The notes beneath the pieces are model-generated. The model was not told where the DNA came from, did not search any database, and saw only the letters and a program-made list of their open reading frames with translations. A DNA stretch of 32,322 bases from Candidatus Fibrimonadaceae bacterium (GTDB taxonomy: Bacteria; Fibrobacterota; Fibrobacteria; Fibrobacterales; Fibrobacteraceae): the NCBI GenBank assembly GCA_031286305.1, contig JAITUM010000038.1:1-32322 (forward strand), given 5' to 3'. Position 1 is the stretch's first letter. Every line of letters begins with the position of its first letter. A program made the position numbers and the translations under genes. Below, piece after piece: positions 16,912 to 26,072 of the stretch.

Positions 16912-17673
16912 TTATTTTTCCTCTGCTGCACTAATTATAGAAAAAAACGAGTCGGATTTCAAGGCTGCACCGCCAATTAATCCGCCATCTATGTCTTTTT
17001 GCGCTAAAAGACCGCTTGCATTGGTAGGATTCATGCTCCCGCCATATTGAATGCGGAGAGCTTCTGCTACAGACTCGCCGTATAACTGAGCTACCAGGGA
17101 GCGAACATATTTTTGAGCCTCCTGTGCTTGGTCGTCTGTTGCCACAACACCGGTACCAATAGCCCAAACCGGCTCATAGGCAATAACGGTTTTCAGGGCA
17201 TCTTCGGCAGAAATGTCTTTGTAGGCGCCTTTTACCTGTGCTGTTAAAACACTTTCCAGTTTGCCGCCATTCCGCTCATCCAAGGTCTCGCCAATGCAAA
17301 TTATAGGTTTTAAGCCTGCACTCAAAACCTTTTTTGCCTTTAAATTAACTGTCTCGTCTGTTTCGTGGAAATATTGCCTTTGCTCGGAGTGCCCGATTAT
17401 AACATATTCCACGCCAATTTCTTTAGCCATGTCTATGGAAACTTTGCCTGTGTAGGCTCCCTGGTCTTGCCAGTGAATATCTTGAACGGCCAGCTTAACA
17501 TTGCTACCCTTAACCACGTCTGCAACTTTTGCAGCTGCCAGGTATGTTGGGGCAATTACCACTTCTGTCTTTGAAATGCCTTTGGTTTTTGCAACAATTT
17601 CCTCTGCAAGAGCAACGCTCTCAGCAACGGTTTTGTTCATTTTCCAGTTTCCAGCTATTATATAAGAACGCAT
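16912..17673 (-). CDS. tpiA: Triosephosphate isomerase
   Basis: 'IIAGNWKMNKT', 'YVIIGHSEQRQYFHE', 'VIAYEPVWAIGTG', 'IQYGGSMNP'; ATG at 17673 after GGAGAAAAT. Confidence 0.98.
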   Translation of the reverse strand: MRSYIIAGNWKMNKTVAESVALAEEIVAKTKGISKTEVVIAPTYLAAAKVADVVKGSNVKLAVQDIHWQDQGAYTGKVSIDMAKEIGVEYVIIGHSEQRQYFHETDETVNLKAKKVLSAGLKPIICIGETLDERNGGKLESVLTAQVKGAYKDISAEDALKTVIAYEPVWAIGTGVVATDDQAQEAQKYVRSLVAQLYGESVAEALRIQYGGSMNPTNASGLLAQKDIDGGLIGGAALKSDSFFSIISAAEEK

Positions 17674-17690
17674 ATTTTCTCCTTTTACCA

Positions 17691-17736
17691 ATGAAGGGGT
17701 AATATAGAAAATGCATTTTCTATATTACCCCTTCAT
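17691..17736. promoter_or_regulatory. Perfect 46-bp palindrome acting as putative divergent promoter
   Basis: ATGAAGGGGTAATATAGAAAATG|CATTTTCTATATTACCCCTTCAT, carrying TTTTCTATATT in both orientations. Confidence 0.9.
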
Positions 17737-17752
17737 ACATAGGAAACTGATT

Positions 17753-18160
17753 ATGACTTTTGCTTTGATTTGTGATGAGTACTTTCAAAAGAAAGTATCT
17801 GGAATTTGGTTCAATGGAGAAATTCCAAACCATAAAGTGGTCAATATGACTGCAGATAACTTATTGGAAACCGGAAAACTGCCCGAAGGGATTTCTGCAG
17901 TTCTGATTGAACGGGCCACTTGGCAAAAAAACTTCAGCATGTTCCGCTATTTCAACATGCTTCCGCTTTTAGAAGAAAAAGTTTTGGCATTTATTGCAAG
18001 TACACCAGAGCCTGAGCTAAAGGGTCGCGGAGCTATGAGAGGCAAGGAATTCATTTTCCCAAACGGCATTAACGCAGACGACGCCTCAGCACAGCTAACT
18101 CGTTTGCTAGAGCTTGCACCACCGGCTTTTACGCACCCAAAGCCTAAAGTCCTAGCTTAA
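17753..18160 (+). CDS. Conserved-looking hypothetical protein
   Basis: ATG at 17753 after AGGAAACTG; the longer ORF start at 17711 lies inside the palindrome. Confidence 0.65.
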   Translation: MTFALICDEYFQKKVSGIWFNGEIPNHKVVNMTADNLLETGKLPEGISAVLIERATWQKNFSMFRYFNMLPLLEEKVLAFIASTPEPELKGRGAMRGKEFIFPNGINADDASAQLTRLLELAPPAFTHPKPKVLA

Positions 18161-18177
18161 AGCAGCGCTGGTTTGCC

Positions 18178-19416
18178 ATGAAAAGAGTGACGCTTGAAAC
18201 CATTCTAGATAAAGCGTGCCTTTTTGGATTGCGAGGGGGTAAGAATTTATTGGAGCATTTGCCCGAATTGCAAGGCGATAAAAAAGGGCTTTTAATAGAA
18301 CTGAGCAATAGCGAGCTTTTTAAGCAAAATGCTTTTGCAAACATTTCTGCCATTTCAGATTTTAGTGAGAAAAAATCTTGGAAAATAATTCCAAATGAAC
18401 CTGACTTCAAGTTTCCGGAAGAAAAAGAAAAATGGATTAATTGCTACATCAACATAAGCACGCTAAAACGCAGTTTTGCAAGAATTGCGGTAATTCTCCC
18501 GGAAGAAAAAAATGAACATTTGGAGAATATTGAAAAATCATGTGTTGAGATTTTCAGCGAAAACGATTTGCAGGGGGTGAATATCGACGATTTGCTCAGG
18601 CTAAAAATTGCAACATTAAATATACCGCAAACACCTTTGTTTTTAACTGCAAAATATTTTTGGCTTTTTGTTTTGCCGCTTTGCGCCTTGCCGTTTTTTA
18701 TAGCCAGCCAGCCCGGGGAACAGGTTAGCAATTTGCGAAATATTTCCAGCGAAGTGCAAAAATATTCGGAAAAAAGCGATATAATTCATGTTCTTAGGGA
18801 TGGAGAATCTTTAACGCAAATTGCCCGTTTTGCAATTGGAAAATATAACTCCTTGGTCACCACAGAAGCAATGGTGAGAGAATATTTGAAGGAAAATGGA
18901 CTTTCTTTAGAGAGTAAAGTAAAACCCGGCGATACTTTGCGATTAAAGTTGCCGACTTTCAACAATCCTCGCCATAAATCCATGCAAGCTGCATGGGGAT
19001 TTTTCACAGGACTTTTGAACGATAGCCTTGCCTACATGACGGAACTTTACAATGAAAGGCAGACCACCACCATGCGCAGGCACGATGGCATAGATGTAGC
19101 GGGGCGCAGGGGAACCAGGATTTTATCCCCTTTTAGCGGAACGGCCTGGGTTGCGGAAGATGAGCGCGGCGGGCTTATGATAGCGGTAGCCAGAGAAAAA
19201 GATTTGCTTGTTTTTATGCACTGTGACCAGCGCTTTTATTTGAACGGGCAAGCGGTTATGGAAAGGGATCCAATAGCTTCTGTTGGAACCAGCGGGCACA
19301 CAACCGGCCCTCATGTGCATATAGTGGCAGGGAGAATAACTCCAAACGGCGAGCGCAGTATTGGCGGTTTAAGGTATACAGTTTTGAATCCGTTTGAATG
19401 GTATAAGGAGATTTAA
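18178..19416 (+). CDS. Membrane-anchored M23 metallopeptidase with LysM-like domain
   Basis: TM helix (FWLFVLPLCALPFFIAS), 'IIHVLRDGESLTQIARFAIGKY', M23 'RRHDGIDVAGRRGTRILSPFSGTAW' and 'GPHVHIVAGR'. Confidence 0.9.
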   Translation: MKRVTLETILDKACLFGLRGGKNLLEHLPELQGDKKGLLIELSNSELFKQNAFANISAISDFSEKKSWKIIPNEPDFKFPEEKEKWINCYINISTLKRSFARIAVILPEEKNEHLENIEKSCVEIFSENDLQGVNIDDLLRLKIATLNIPQTPLFLTAKYFWLFVLPLCALPFFIASQPGEQVSNLRNISSEVQKYSEKSDIIHVLRDGESLTQIARFAIGKYNSLVTTEAMVREYLKENGLSLESKVKPGDTLRLKLPTFNNPRHKSMQAAWGFFTGLLNDSLAYMTELYNERQTTTMRRHDGIDVAGRRGTRILSPFSGTAWVAEDERGGLMIAVAREKDLLVFMHCDQRFYLNGQAVMERDPIASVGTSGHTTGPHVHIVAGRITPNGERSIGGLRYTVLNPFEWYKEI

Positions 19417-19417
19417 C

Positions 19418-20452
19418 ATGCGGAAAAAAGTTTTTGTGTTTATGGGTGGGCCTTCTACGGAGCATTCGGTTTCTCTTGTTAGTGGAACGGGAATGATAAG
19501 GGCTTTGGATGCTCGCAAATATGCAATTCATCCTGTGCTTATTGCGCAGAATGGGGAATGGATTTGGGGTAGTAAATCGCTTTCGCCGTATCAGGCGCAA
19601 AATTTTAGCGCAAACTTTTTTGCAGGCGCAGAGAATGAAATGCAGAAAAGAATGCGCCCTTCGCTTGAAGAGTTAAAGCCAATAGATGTAGCGGTAATCG
19701 CTTTGCATGGTCGCTTTGGAGAAGACGGTCATATTCAGGCAATGCTGAATTATGCGGGAATTCCGTATACTGGCAGCGGTATGCTTTCAAGTGCACTCGC
19801 TATGGATAAAATAAAGAGCAAGGAAATTTTTAAAGCAAACAATATTCCAACTGCAGATTTCAGAGTTTGGCAAAGGGAGTTTTTTTCAAAGGAGTTGGTT
19901 GAAGAAGCATTCAAGAGTCTCGGTTCGCCTATTGTGATAAAAGACCCGCTTGGCGGTTCTTCGTTAGACATGGGTTTTGCAAAGAGTGTTGAAGAGGCTG
20001 GGGAGTTATGCGAAAAACTTTTTGAAAAAAGCAGCAGGCTTTTGGCAGAAGCGTTTATAGCGGGGCAAGAAACAACGTGCTCTTATATTGAAGGCTGTGA
20101 TCCTCTTCCGCCAACGGAGATCAAAATGACCACAAGGGAGTTTTTTGATTTTGATGCAAAATACAATGGTGAGGTTATAGAAATTACACCTGCGGAATTT
20201 TCAGAAGATTTAACAAAAGAAATTCAAAGCCTTGCTCGCAAAGCCCACTACGCTCTTGATTGCGAAGTTTATAGCCGTACTGATATTCGCATTGATAAAA
20301 GCGGCAAGCTTTTTGTGCTTGAAACAAACACGCTCCCCGGCATGACCCCCACATCTTTTTTGCCCCAGCAGGCAATGCACATAGGCTTGGACTATCCCGC
20401 TTTAGTGGAAGCGCTGATTGAGAAGAGCTTAACAAAGTCAACCGGACGGTAA
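19418..20452 (+). CDS. ddl: D-alanine--D-alanine ligase
   Basis: 'FMGGPSTEHSVSLVSG', 'ALHGRFGEDGHIQAMLNYAGIPYTGSG', 'FVLETNTLPGMTPTSFLPQQA'; AAGGAG RBS. Confidence 0.96.
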   Translation: MRKKVFVFMGGPSTEHSVSLVSGTGMIRALDARKYAIHPVLIAQNGEWIWGSKSLSPYQAQNFSANFFAGAENEMQKRMRPSLEELKPIDVAVIALHGRFGEDGHIQAMLNYAGIPYTGSGMLSSALAMDKIKSKEIFKANNIPTADFRVWQREFFSKELVEEAFKSLGSPIVIKDPLGGSSLDMGFAKSVEEAGELCEKLFEKSSRLLAEAFIAGQETTCSYIEGCDPLPPTEIKMTTREFFDFDAKYNGEVIEITPAEFSEDLTKEIQSLARKAHYALDCEVYSRTDIRIDKSGKLFVLETNTLPGMTPTSFLPQQAMHIGLDYPALVEALIEKSLTKSTGR

Positions 20453-21273
20453 GTCATTTTTGCTTGGCGAAGCCCTTTGTCGCCTAAATCTTGCTCTCTG
20501 TTTATGTGAGTAATGTCTTCCGGAATTTTTTTTGCAAATTCCTGGTTTATATATTGGTAAATGCCTTTGTATTCATCTATTGCTTTTTCAAAATGCACGG
20601 CAAAACTTTTTCCATCTGCCAACGCCTCACCCTGACAGTAGCCAACCGGAACGCTACCTACATAAAAAACCAAACCGCTAAAACCCAAAGCCTCATGAAA
20701 GTCTAAAGCTTCTTTTGCAGAATCATAATCTCCTTTTGCGCCTTTGTCTTGCTTCCATTTATCTAAAACACGCAAAGCATCTTTTATATTTTTTTTGTTC
20801 AAAATTTTCTTTTCAATATTTTGCGGTGAATAAGTTTTAATAAAAGCATTTACCAAATTTCTTTTTTTTTGAAAACTTTTACCCGGTAATTCTGCCAACT
20901 CTGCTCGCAAATAAAGATATTCAAAATTGTCGCGGTCTTCGTTTATTGTCTCTGACGGGAGTAATGTGTTTATTTTTGCAACCTGCTCCTCTGATATGCC
21001 TCTCCAGTAATCATATTTTCTTAATAATTCCGTTAAAATTTCTTTTTGTGGAATTTTGCCCGGAATTGAAAAGAAAGTTTTTCCCTTGTGTGTTCCTGTT
21101 ATGAGCAAATTATTTTCCAAGAGAGCCACTTTAAAATTATATTTGTTACGAAACAGATAAAGATTAGCAAAAGAAAAAATCGTGATGCTCGTTTTGGCTT
21201 TTAAGATTAGGTTCTGTGCTTGCTCCCGCAGGTCTAAGCTCACGGGAATAAAGTTTGGGTAAATAGGAAGCAT
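20392..21273 (-). CDS. DUF2156 (phosphatidylglycerol lysyltransferase C-terminal/GNAT-like) protein
   Basis: 'FSFANLYLFRNKYNFKVALLENNLLITG' and 'DITHINREQDLGDKGLRQAKMTYRPVDFVKLF' typical of the family. Confidence 0.8.
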   Translation of the reverse strand: MLPIYPNFIPVSLDLREQAQNLILKAKTSITIFSFANLYLFRNKYNFKVALLENNLLITGTHKGKTFFSIPGKIPQKEILTELLRKYDYWRGISEEQVAKINTLLPSETINEDRDNFEYLYLRAELAELPGKSFQKKRNLVNAFIKTYSPQNIEKKILNKKNIKDALRVLDKWKQDKGAKGDYDSAKEALDFHEALGFSGLVFYVGSVPVGYCQGEALADGKSFAVHFEKAIDEYKGIYQYINQEFAKKIPEDITHINREQDLGDKGLRQAKMTYRPVDFVKLFSISASTKAG

Positions 21274-21356
21274 TGATAGAATTTAGAAAAACAACATCCA
21301 ATTTTGCTGAACGTACAAGGCTACAGGATAAGCTTGAAAATTCCTATATTATTCAT

Positions 21357-21611
21357 ATGCCTGAGATAACAAGATTTTACGGAATTATAATTAAAATGCT
21401 CTTTATACAATCCGAGCATCCGCCTCCGCATATTCATGCGATTTATGGAGAGTATATTTCTGCTATAGACATAAACGAATGTAAACAATTAGCTGGTGAC
21501 CTGCCAGACAAGGCTCTTGCTCTCGTTTTGGAATGGGTAAAATTATATAAAAGCCAGCTTTTGGATATTTGGGAAACACAAAAATTTAGAGATTTGCCAC
21601 CGCTTAAATAG
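21357..21611 (+). CDS. DUF4160 protein
   Basis: MPEITRFYGIIIKMLFIQSEHPPPHIHAIYGEY; family-like start at ATG 21357 just after CCTATATT. Confidence 0.88.
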   Translation: MPEITRFYGIIIKMLFIQSEHPPPHIHAIYGEYISAIDINECKQLAGDLPDKALALVLEWVKLYKSQLLDIWETQKFRDLPPLK

Positions 21612-21620
21612 GGGTAGTGT

Positions 21621-21881
21621 ATGTTTCATAGAGTTAAAAATGTTCATGCTTTACCTGATATGATTTTGCAGGTTGAATTTTTAGATGGTGTTGCAAAATT
21701 ATACGATGTTAAGCCGCTTATGGATAAATGGCCGGTATTTAAGAAATTAAAATACGGCGGCTTGTTTGATGCGGTTCGTGTTGAAGTCGGGGGTTATGGG
21801 GTTGTTTGGAGTAAAGATATAGATCTTGCTTGCAATGAATTATGGGAAAATGGCAAATATCAACAATGTATGGGCCAATAA
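21621..21881 (+). CDS. DUF2442 protein
   Basis: 'VLPDM.LQVEFLDGVAKLYDVKPLMDKWPVFKKLK...GLFDAVRVEVGGYGVVWSKDIDLACNELWENG' pattern of the family, paired with DUF4160. Confidence 0.88.
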   Translation: MFHRVKNVHALPDMILQVEFLDGVAKLYDVKPLMDKWPVFKKLKYGGLFDAVRVEVGGYGVVWSKDIDLACNELWENGKYQQCMGQ

Positions 21882-22273
21882 TTAATCACCTTATTTCGTT
21901 CATCATATTCTCTTAGCGTATCTAAATGCTGCTTTGAATATTCCAGCAAAGCGGGGGCAACATTTTCCATAGCGAACTGTTTTATTTCTTCAAACTTCTC
22001 TTCTTTGTTCAATTCCGGGCAGCTATGCTCCAAAGCCAAAACTAATTCATTGCCTCGTTTTGAAATGCTAAAGGGCCACGCTGCGCACTCCAAAGGTTTA
22101 TTCTTACCAAGAGTGCATCCTTTGCTATCGCAGCAATGAACGCAAGCAAACATGCCGTTTTGTTCCTTTACCTCAATCCCTCTTGGAACATAAATGAGCG
22201 ATTCTGGTTTAAACACACAGCAAATTTTGCAACTCATGCAAGTTTCCTGTTTAAGTATAGACGTAAAATTCAT
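21860..22273 (-). CDS. YkgJ-like cysteine cluster protein
   Basis: Spaced cysteines (CMSCKICC...CVHCCDSKGCTLGKNKPLECAAWPF); ATG at 22273 after GGAGG. Confidence 0.8.
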   Translation of the reverse strand: MNFTSILKQETCMSCKICCVFKPESLIYVPRGIEVKEQNGMFACVHCCDSKGCTLGKNKPLECAAWPFSISKRGNELVLALEHSCPELNKEEKFEEIKQFAMENVAPALLEYSKQHLDTLREYDERNKVINYWPIHC

Positions 22274-22348
22274 TACAACCTCCACGACCAACTCTTGGGC
22301 ATCCCAACCATGCAAAAAGCAACGGCAACCATAGATAGTTGAAGAGAC

Positions 22349-23587
22349 CTACCTCATCCTAACGCCCTGGGGGCGAGTTTGAGGCATAAAGGGGTTGGTT
22401 GAGCGATTGCCGGATTTTTCATTTCCCGGACCTTGCACCCCAGTAGCAACAGGGATGCTTGCTTCTAAACCCTCTAAAACATGTACTTTTGTGCCATCCG
22501 AGATTCCAAGATTAACCTGCTGGGATTTTAAAAAACCGTTACTGCCAAGCACCCAAACTCTGCTCCTGTTTTCTCGCGTTTGCCTTCTCGCTTGGCCTTT
22601 TTCCCTTCCCCTCTTTTCTCTTGAGCCGGCTTCTTCACTCAGCAGTTGCGGGTTGTAGCCCGGGGTACTTTCGTTTGGTCTAAACTGAAGCGCACGCATG
22701 GGAATGGTTAAAACCTGCAATGCCTCTTCGACTATTATATTGCAATTTGCGGTCATGCCGGGCAAGAGTTTTTGCTCCGGATTATTTGCCCTTATTATCA
22801 CGGTGTAGGTCACAACATTTGAAAATATATTCGGCGAAAGCCTAACCTCTTGAATCATACCTGTGAATTTCTCATCTGGAAAGGCATCAACGGAAAATTC
22901 AACCCGCTGCTGCGCTTTTACCTGCCCTATATCCGCTTCATCAACATCGGCTTTCACTTCCATTTGCGTTAAATCGCGCGCAATAACAAAGAGCGTTGGC
23001 GCAGAGAGCGAAGCCGCCACAGTTTGCCCGGCCTCAACGGTACGACTAAGAACAATGCCGTCTATAGGGCTTCTTATTATGCAATTCGCAAGGTCAAGCT
23101 CGGCTTGTTCCAAATTGCTTCTTGCGCTTATCAAGCTGCTTTGCGCATTGTTATATCTGTATTCTGCCATCTCAAAATCAGTTGCCGCAACAGTACCTTT
23201 TCTATAAAGTTCCGTTATTCTTTCGTAGTTTCGCCTTTGAAATCTCAATTCATTTTCTGCAGATTTATAGGCTGCCCTTGTTTGATCAACCCTTGCTTTT
23301 GCTTTTAGCGGGTCTATTTCCAAAAGCACCTGCCCTTTTTTGACATTCTGATTAAAGTCTGCATATATCCTGTTAACCGTGCCGGAAACTTCTGTACCAA
23401 CTTCCACTTGATCTATGGGTTGCAGGCGTCCAGTTGCCGTTATGGCCTGGGTTATGTCGCCTAGGCTTGGAAAGACCGTTTCCAAACTTGAGCCTTTTTT
23501 CGCATTCTTTTCTTTATAAACATAAAAACCTACTCCAGCACTGCCTAAAACCAGCACCACAAGCAAAATTTTCAAAAAAACTCTCAT
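22349..23587 (-). CDS. HlyD/MacA-type efflux RND periplasmic adaptor subunit
   Basis: Signal anchor, 'ATGRLQPIDQVEVGTEVSGTVNRIY', 'CIIRSPIDGIVLSRTVEAGQTVAASLSAPTLFVIA', 'LLPGMTANCNIIV'. Confidence 0.92.
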   Translation of the reverse strand: MRVFLKILLVVLVLGSAGVGFYVYKEKNAKKGSSLETVFPSLGDITQAITATGRLQPIDQVEVGTEVSGTVNRIYADFNQNVKKGQVLLEIDPLKAKARVDQTRAAYKSAENELRFQRRNYERITELYRKGTVAATDFEMAEYRYNNAQSSLISARSNLEQAELDLANCIIRSPIDGIVLSRTVEAGQTVAASLSAPTLFVIARDLTQMEVKADVDEADIGQVKAQQRVEFSVDAFPDEKFTGMIQEVRLSPNIFSNVVTYTVIIRANNPEQKLLPGMTANCNIIVEEALQVLTIPMRALQFRPNESTPGYNPQLLSEEAGSREKRGREKGQARRQTRENRSRVWVLGSNGFLKSQQVNLGISDGTKVHVLEGLEASIPVATGVQGPGNEKSGNRSTNPFMPQTRPQGVRMR

Positions 23588-23616
23588 ATCCAATACCTGA
23601 GTGGGAATATAGAAAA

Positions 23617-23866
23617 TAATAATTAACTATAGGAAGCGATGATTAACTATGCACTTGGGAGTAGAGAGTGGCTAGTGGGGAGTGGGTTTATTTAAAAATA
23701 ACGGCTAAATTAACCATCCTGCGGATGTTCACCAGCGAAATGTTCAGCGGAAAGGGAGTTGCTTAAAAACAATGTTTTTTTGCATTGCCTATACCCAACA
23801 CCCTTCCCGCTTTGCATTTCGCTGGTGAATCGCCAAAGGCGAGTAATCATTAATTACTATATTATC
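23617..23866. mobile_element. MITE-like palindromic element B between divergent genes
   Basis: Terminal inverted motif 23627-23646 (-) and 23843-23862 (+); internal perfect 15-bp inverted repeat TTCACCAGCGAAATG 23728-23742 / 23815-23829. Confidence 0.55.
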
Positions 23867-23873
23867 CTTTCAA

Positions 23874-24641
23874 ATGCAAGAAAATGATGAACATCCTGGA
23901 AAGGTTCAGTTAAAAACGATTTTGAAAGGAAGCGCAGCGCAAGCTATTAGACCAGCTGCAATGTCTGGTTTCAAGGTTGCAGACTTTCAAGTAAACCCTA
24001 TGGCCACAGTAGAAACTCCGGAAGATCGCTCTAGAAACGAAATTGCAGCTTTGCATTCGCAAATAACCGCTCTCAATGCCGAAATAGCAAACTTGAAAAA
24101 TAAAATTGAAAACGAAACAAAAACTGCTCACAATAAAGGAGTTCAAGAGGGTAAAAGTGCAGGCGTTGCAGAAGGCGAAAAAAAGGCTCTTGAAAAATGG
24201 AACGCAGATTTAAAAGCTTTGCAAGAAAATATCGCTAAAGAATTTGAAAACTTAGCGAAGCAGCAAAAAGAAAATTTTGAAAAAATCAGTGCAGAAACCA
24301 CAGAGCTTGCACTCGCAATTGCAAAAAGAATTTTCTGCGAAGAGGCTGCGCAAAATCCAAATATCATAACCAAAGTTCTCAAAGAAGCCTTTACATTCCT
24401 AGGTCAAGAAGAAAAATTAAAAGTTCGGCTAAACCCTATGGACATAGCTTCCGCAGAAGAAACCGAGTCTTTTTGGAAACCCGTTATGAGCTCGCTAAAA
24501 AGCATTGAACTCATCCCCGATAGCGCAATAGAAAAAGGCGGCTGCTTATTAGAATCCGAAAACGGCTCATCTGTTGACATGCGCCTGCACACAGTGCTAG
24601 GGCACATAGAGAAAACGGTGAAACAGATTTACAGTGAATAA
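23874..24641 (+). CDS. FliH-like / V-type ATPase subunit E-like coiled-coil protein
   Basis: Coiled coil then 'ELALAIAKRIFCEEAAQNPNIITKVLKEAFTFLGQEEKLKVRLNPMD...IELIPDSAIEKGGCLLESENGSSVDMRLHTVLGHIEK'. Confidence 0.75.
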   Translation: MQENDEHPGKVQLKTILKGSAAQAIRPAAMSGFKVADFQVNPMATVETPEDRSRNEIAALHSQITALNAEIANLKNKIENETKTAHNKGVQEGKSAGVAEGEKKALEKWNADLKALQENIAKEFENLAKQQKENFEKISAETTELALAIAKRIFCEEAAQNPNIITKVLKEAFTFLGQEEKLKVRLNPMDIASAEETESFWKPVMSSLKSIELIPDSAIEKGGCLLESENGSSVDMRLHTVLGHIEKTVKQIYSE

Positions 24642-25225
24642 GTTATGCCAAAACCGTAAGTGTTCATTGGGTTAGATTTTATACTTCCTCCGGGAAGAAT
24701 ACCATATACATCGCGTGTATGGTGTGCCGTTGCACCATAAACATATCTGAAATCGAAGGTAAGATTTGACACTATTATATAACCAAAGCTCACAACAACA
24801 CTTACATCAAAATCGGCTCTTTCAGTAAACTCAGTGCAAGTACCACCAAAACACTCTTCAGGAGCAATAGGAATATCCACCTGAGGGCCAACGGCAATGA
24901 AATAGTTTGGTGCCGGAAGAAATTTAATCAATAAAGGAATGCTCAAAGCAAATTCGGACTGAGTCCAATCAACCGCCTTTCCACTTGATATCTCAGTTGT
25001 ACTCCAATTATCTCTGTACAGAAAAGCTACTTCCGGGCCAATAAAAATCGGACCTACAGGGACATTGACCCCTACTCCGGCTCCTAAACCAAGCATTCCC
25101 ATGCCGCCAAATACAGATTGCATGCTATACCCGAGCCTAACGCCAACTTTCATGCCTTCTGCATTCACAACTGTTGCCGCAAACAAAAATACAGCAACAA
25201 ACGTAAGTTTTCTAAACATATTCAT
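24629..25225 (-). CDS. Outer-membrane beta-barrel protein
   Basis: Signal peptide, repeated beta-strand pattern, C-terminal 'YGFGITYSL'; ATG 25225 after GAGG. Confidence 0.75.
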   Translation of the reverse strand: MNMFRKLTFVAVFLFAATVVNAEGMKVGVRLGYSMQSVFGGMGMLGLGAGVGVNVPVGPIFIGPEVAFLYRDNWSTTEISSGKAVDWTQSEFALSIPLLIKFLPAPNYFIAVGPQVDIPIAPEECFGGTCTEFTERADFDVSVVVSFGYIIVSNLTFDFRYVYGATAHHTRDVYGILPGGSIKSNPMNTYGFGITYSL

Positions 25226-25256
25226 AAATGACCTCACTGAGAATATAGAAAATTAC

Positions 25257-26072
25257 TCACCGCTTAACCCTTCCTGTCCAGCCTAGTTTTTCTCTCAGGG
25301 CTTGGGCAAAAGAATCGCTGGTGTGGGCAAAGCGGGTTACATAACGGCTGCGGCGAATTATTAGCTCGGACTTTTCGCCCAGTTCTTCGGTGAAATGACC
25401 ATCAAAAACCATTTCTGCCGTGCTGCCCGGAAGGCATTTAATTTTGCAAACAGAAGAAGAAGGAATAATAATTGGCCTCACCGAAAGACTCATCGGATTA
25501 ACAGCATTCAAAACAAAAGCCTCTGCCGGAGGATATATTATTGGACCACCCGCCGCAAGATTGTAAGCAGTGGAACCTGTGGGCGTAGCAAGCATTAAAC
25601 CATCTGCCCAATACTCGGTTAAAAATTTATCGTCAATTTTGACTTCTAAATTAACCATCTTTTCCGGAGCGTGAGCATGCAAATAAATTTCATTCAAAAC
25701 AATGCGATTCAAAACTTTTTTATTTTTTAAATAAACCGAACAATCAAGCATTATGCGGTCTTGCGTGAGAAAAGTTCCACTTGAAAGAGCATCTAAAACC
25801 GCAGATAACTCTTCCAGTTTGTATTCTGCTAAAAAACCAACACGGCCGGCATTTATACCAATTATGGGAATTTGTTTTCCACAAGCTATACGCGCCGCAG
25901 AAAGCACCGTTCCATCTCCACCAACAGCAACAAGCACATCGCATTTTTTCAAAAGAGATTCCGGAGCGTAAACTATTTTTTCACGCCTGTTCTTGCTCCA
26001 ACGCTCTATGGTCTTGAGTGCTTCCAATAACTTTGAATTTTGCTCCCTGCGCGTAACAATGCCTATTTTCAC
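25257..26072 (-). CDS. nadK: NAD kinase
   Basis: 'VAVGGDGTVLSAAR', 'GINAGRVGFLAEY', 'LMLATPTGSTAYNLAAGGPIIYP'; GTG start overlapping upstream stop as GTGA. Confidence 0.95.
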   Translation of the reverse strand: MKIGIVTRREQNSKLLEALKTIERWSKNRREKIVYAPESLLKKCDVLVAVGGDGTVLSAARIACGKQIPIIGINAGRVGFLAEYKLEELSAVLDALSSGTFLTQDRIMLDCSVYLKNKKVLNRIVLNEIYLHAHAPEKMVNLEVKIDDKFLTEYWADGLMLATPTGSTAYNLAAGGPIIYPPAEAFVLNAVNPMSLSVRPIIIPSSSVCKIKCLPGSTAEMVFDGHFTEELGEKSELIIRRSRYVTRFAHTSDSFAQALREKLGWTGRVKR

